A stretch of 5,232 nucleotides of DNA. Source: Caryophanales bacterium. Lineage in GTDB: Bacteria; Bacillota_I; Bacilli_A; RFN20; CAG-826. The notes beneath the pieces were generated by a model. It worked only from the letters and a program-made list of their open reading frames with translations, was not told the DNA's origin and ran no database searches. The DNA lies in NCBI GenBank assembly GCA_022781015.1, contig JALEUF010000169.1:1-5232 (forward strand), given 5' to 3'. Position 1 is the stretch's first letter. Each line of letters starts with the position of its first letter. This document shows, piece after piece, positions 4,863 to 5,232 of this stretch. The translations under genes and the position numbers were made by a program.

Positions 4863-5232
4863 ATTTATCCTTAATAATATCTTTCTTATTATCTTTATCT
4901 AATTTACGGTTATAGGAGATTTCAAATACTATTACGGAGATTAAAGATAAAATCATCATTAGATAATAAGTTAATGCTCTCCATAATAAGGATATAACTA
5001 CGTGATCTATATTGGATTCACCAGTCACGGCTCTAGCAACAATTGCAAAAGCCATTTCAATTCCCCCAGTTCCCCCTGGAGTAGGAACCCAGCATACTGC
5101 AGCCGAAGCAAAAGCAGTGGCAAACCCACTTTGAACAAACTTATCTATCCCGATGGAATTCCCTACCATTACTGACTTAATGATAAAAAACGGTAAGGAG
5201 AAATATATTCCATATACGACTAATTTGACTAA
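4861..5232 (-). CDS. C-terminal part of an MprF/YbhN-like lysylphosphatidylglycerol-synthase transmembrane (flippase-like) protein
   Basis: The frame is open from the right edge to TAA at 4863-4861 (123 residues seen). The Met at 5169 is internal, because 21 upstream codons continue without a stop and read as membrane helix, so the true start is outside the window. Family hallmarks: a hydrophobic helix containing FVQSGFATAFASAAVCWV, then PTPGGTGGIE (residues 50-59 of the visible part), then the conserved W-R-x-x-T-Y-Y (84-90) entering the last hydrophobic segment, and a short charged Lys/Asp tail. This is the membrane domain (LPG_synthase_TM, UPF0104) that in MprF moves lysyl-phosphatidylglycerol to the outer leaflet; stand-alone versions such as YbhN are less well understood. 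No catalytic aminoacyl-transfer domain follows, so this is a stand-alone membrane version, probably a lipid or glycolipid translocase by inference. It converges on the family 2 glycosyltransferase. Confidence 0.88.
   Translation of the reverse strand, partial: LVKLVVYGIYFSLPFFIIKSVMVGNSIGIDKFVQSGFATAFASAAVCWVPTPGGTGGIEMAFAIVARAVTGESNIDHVVISLLWRALTYYLMMILSLISVIVFEISYNRKLDKDNKKDIIKDK

Noticed and set aside
4861..5169. Complete 102-residue protein starting at the ATG at 5169
   Set aside because: The frame continues upstream to the window edge as a membrane helix and the family is longer; this Met is internal.

Overview
The window looks like chromosomal DNA from a low-GC (about 36% by hand sampling), probably anaerobic, Gram-positive-type bacterium. 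The likely affiliation is Bacillota/Bacilli, perhaps near Erysipelotrichia, RF39 or Mollicutes. This rests on AT-rich spacers with sigma-70/sigma-A-like TATAAT boxes, AGGA-type ribosome binding sites, a rubrerythrin, and membrane glycolipid genes of the kind found in Firmicutes and Mollicutes. TGA is not read as Trp, because every Trp seen is TGG. The assignment is inference; no 16S or marker gene is present.

Left part (1-805), mostly on the minus strand: an initiator tRNA-fMet (583 to 507) has its own promoter and intrinsic terminator. Downstream of it is a gene that starts at 401 and runs off the left edge. Its product begins with a Bro-N (phage antirepressor-type) domain and seems to continue into the first helix of a Fic-family protein. 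A near-perfect inverted repeat (428-452) overlies its probable promoter.

Middle and right part (806-4748), plus strand: a family 4 glycosyltransferase and a PlsC-type acyltransferase are separated by one base and probably co-translated. Next come a stand-alone rubrerythrin with its own promoter and terminator, and a membrane-anchored family 2 glycosyltransferase. Converging from the right edge (minus strand, 5' end outside the window) is the C-terminal part of an MprF/YbhN-type lysylphosphatidylglycerol-synthase transmembrane protein, a flippase-like family. Four of the five genes from 806 onward therefore act on membrane lipids or envelope glycans. A reasonable inference is a small glycolipid or envelope-polymer locus: the acyltransferase supplies phosphatidic acid, the GT4 glycosylates a lipid, the GT2 adds sugar to a membrane acceptor, and the MprF-like protein may move lipid across the membrane.

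The convergent 3' region (4741-4863) is the most intriguing stretch. It holds an 11-bp perfect inverted repeat that acts as a terminator for the minus-strand gene. Inside that repeat is the -35 box of a plausible plus-strand promoter, followed by about 70 nt that fold into three consecutive hairpins ending in a strong terminator. This is a candidate small RNA that would be fully antisense to the 3' UTR of the flippase-like gene. Other points of interest are the non-canonical anticodon arm of the initiator tRNA (C33 and A29-U41) and a marked excess of the tetranucleotide CTAG.
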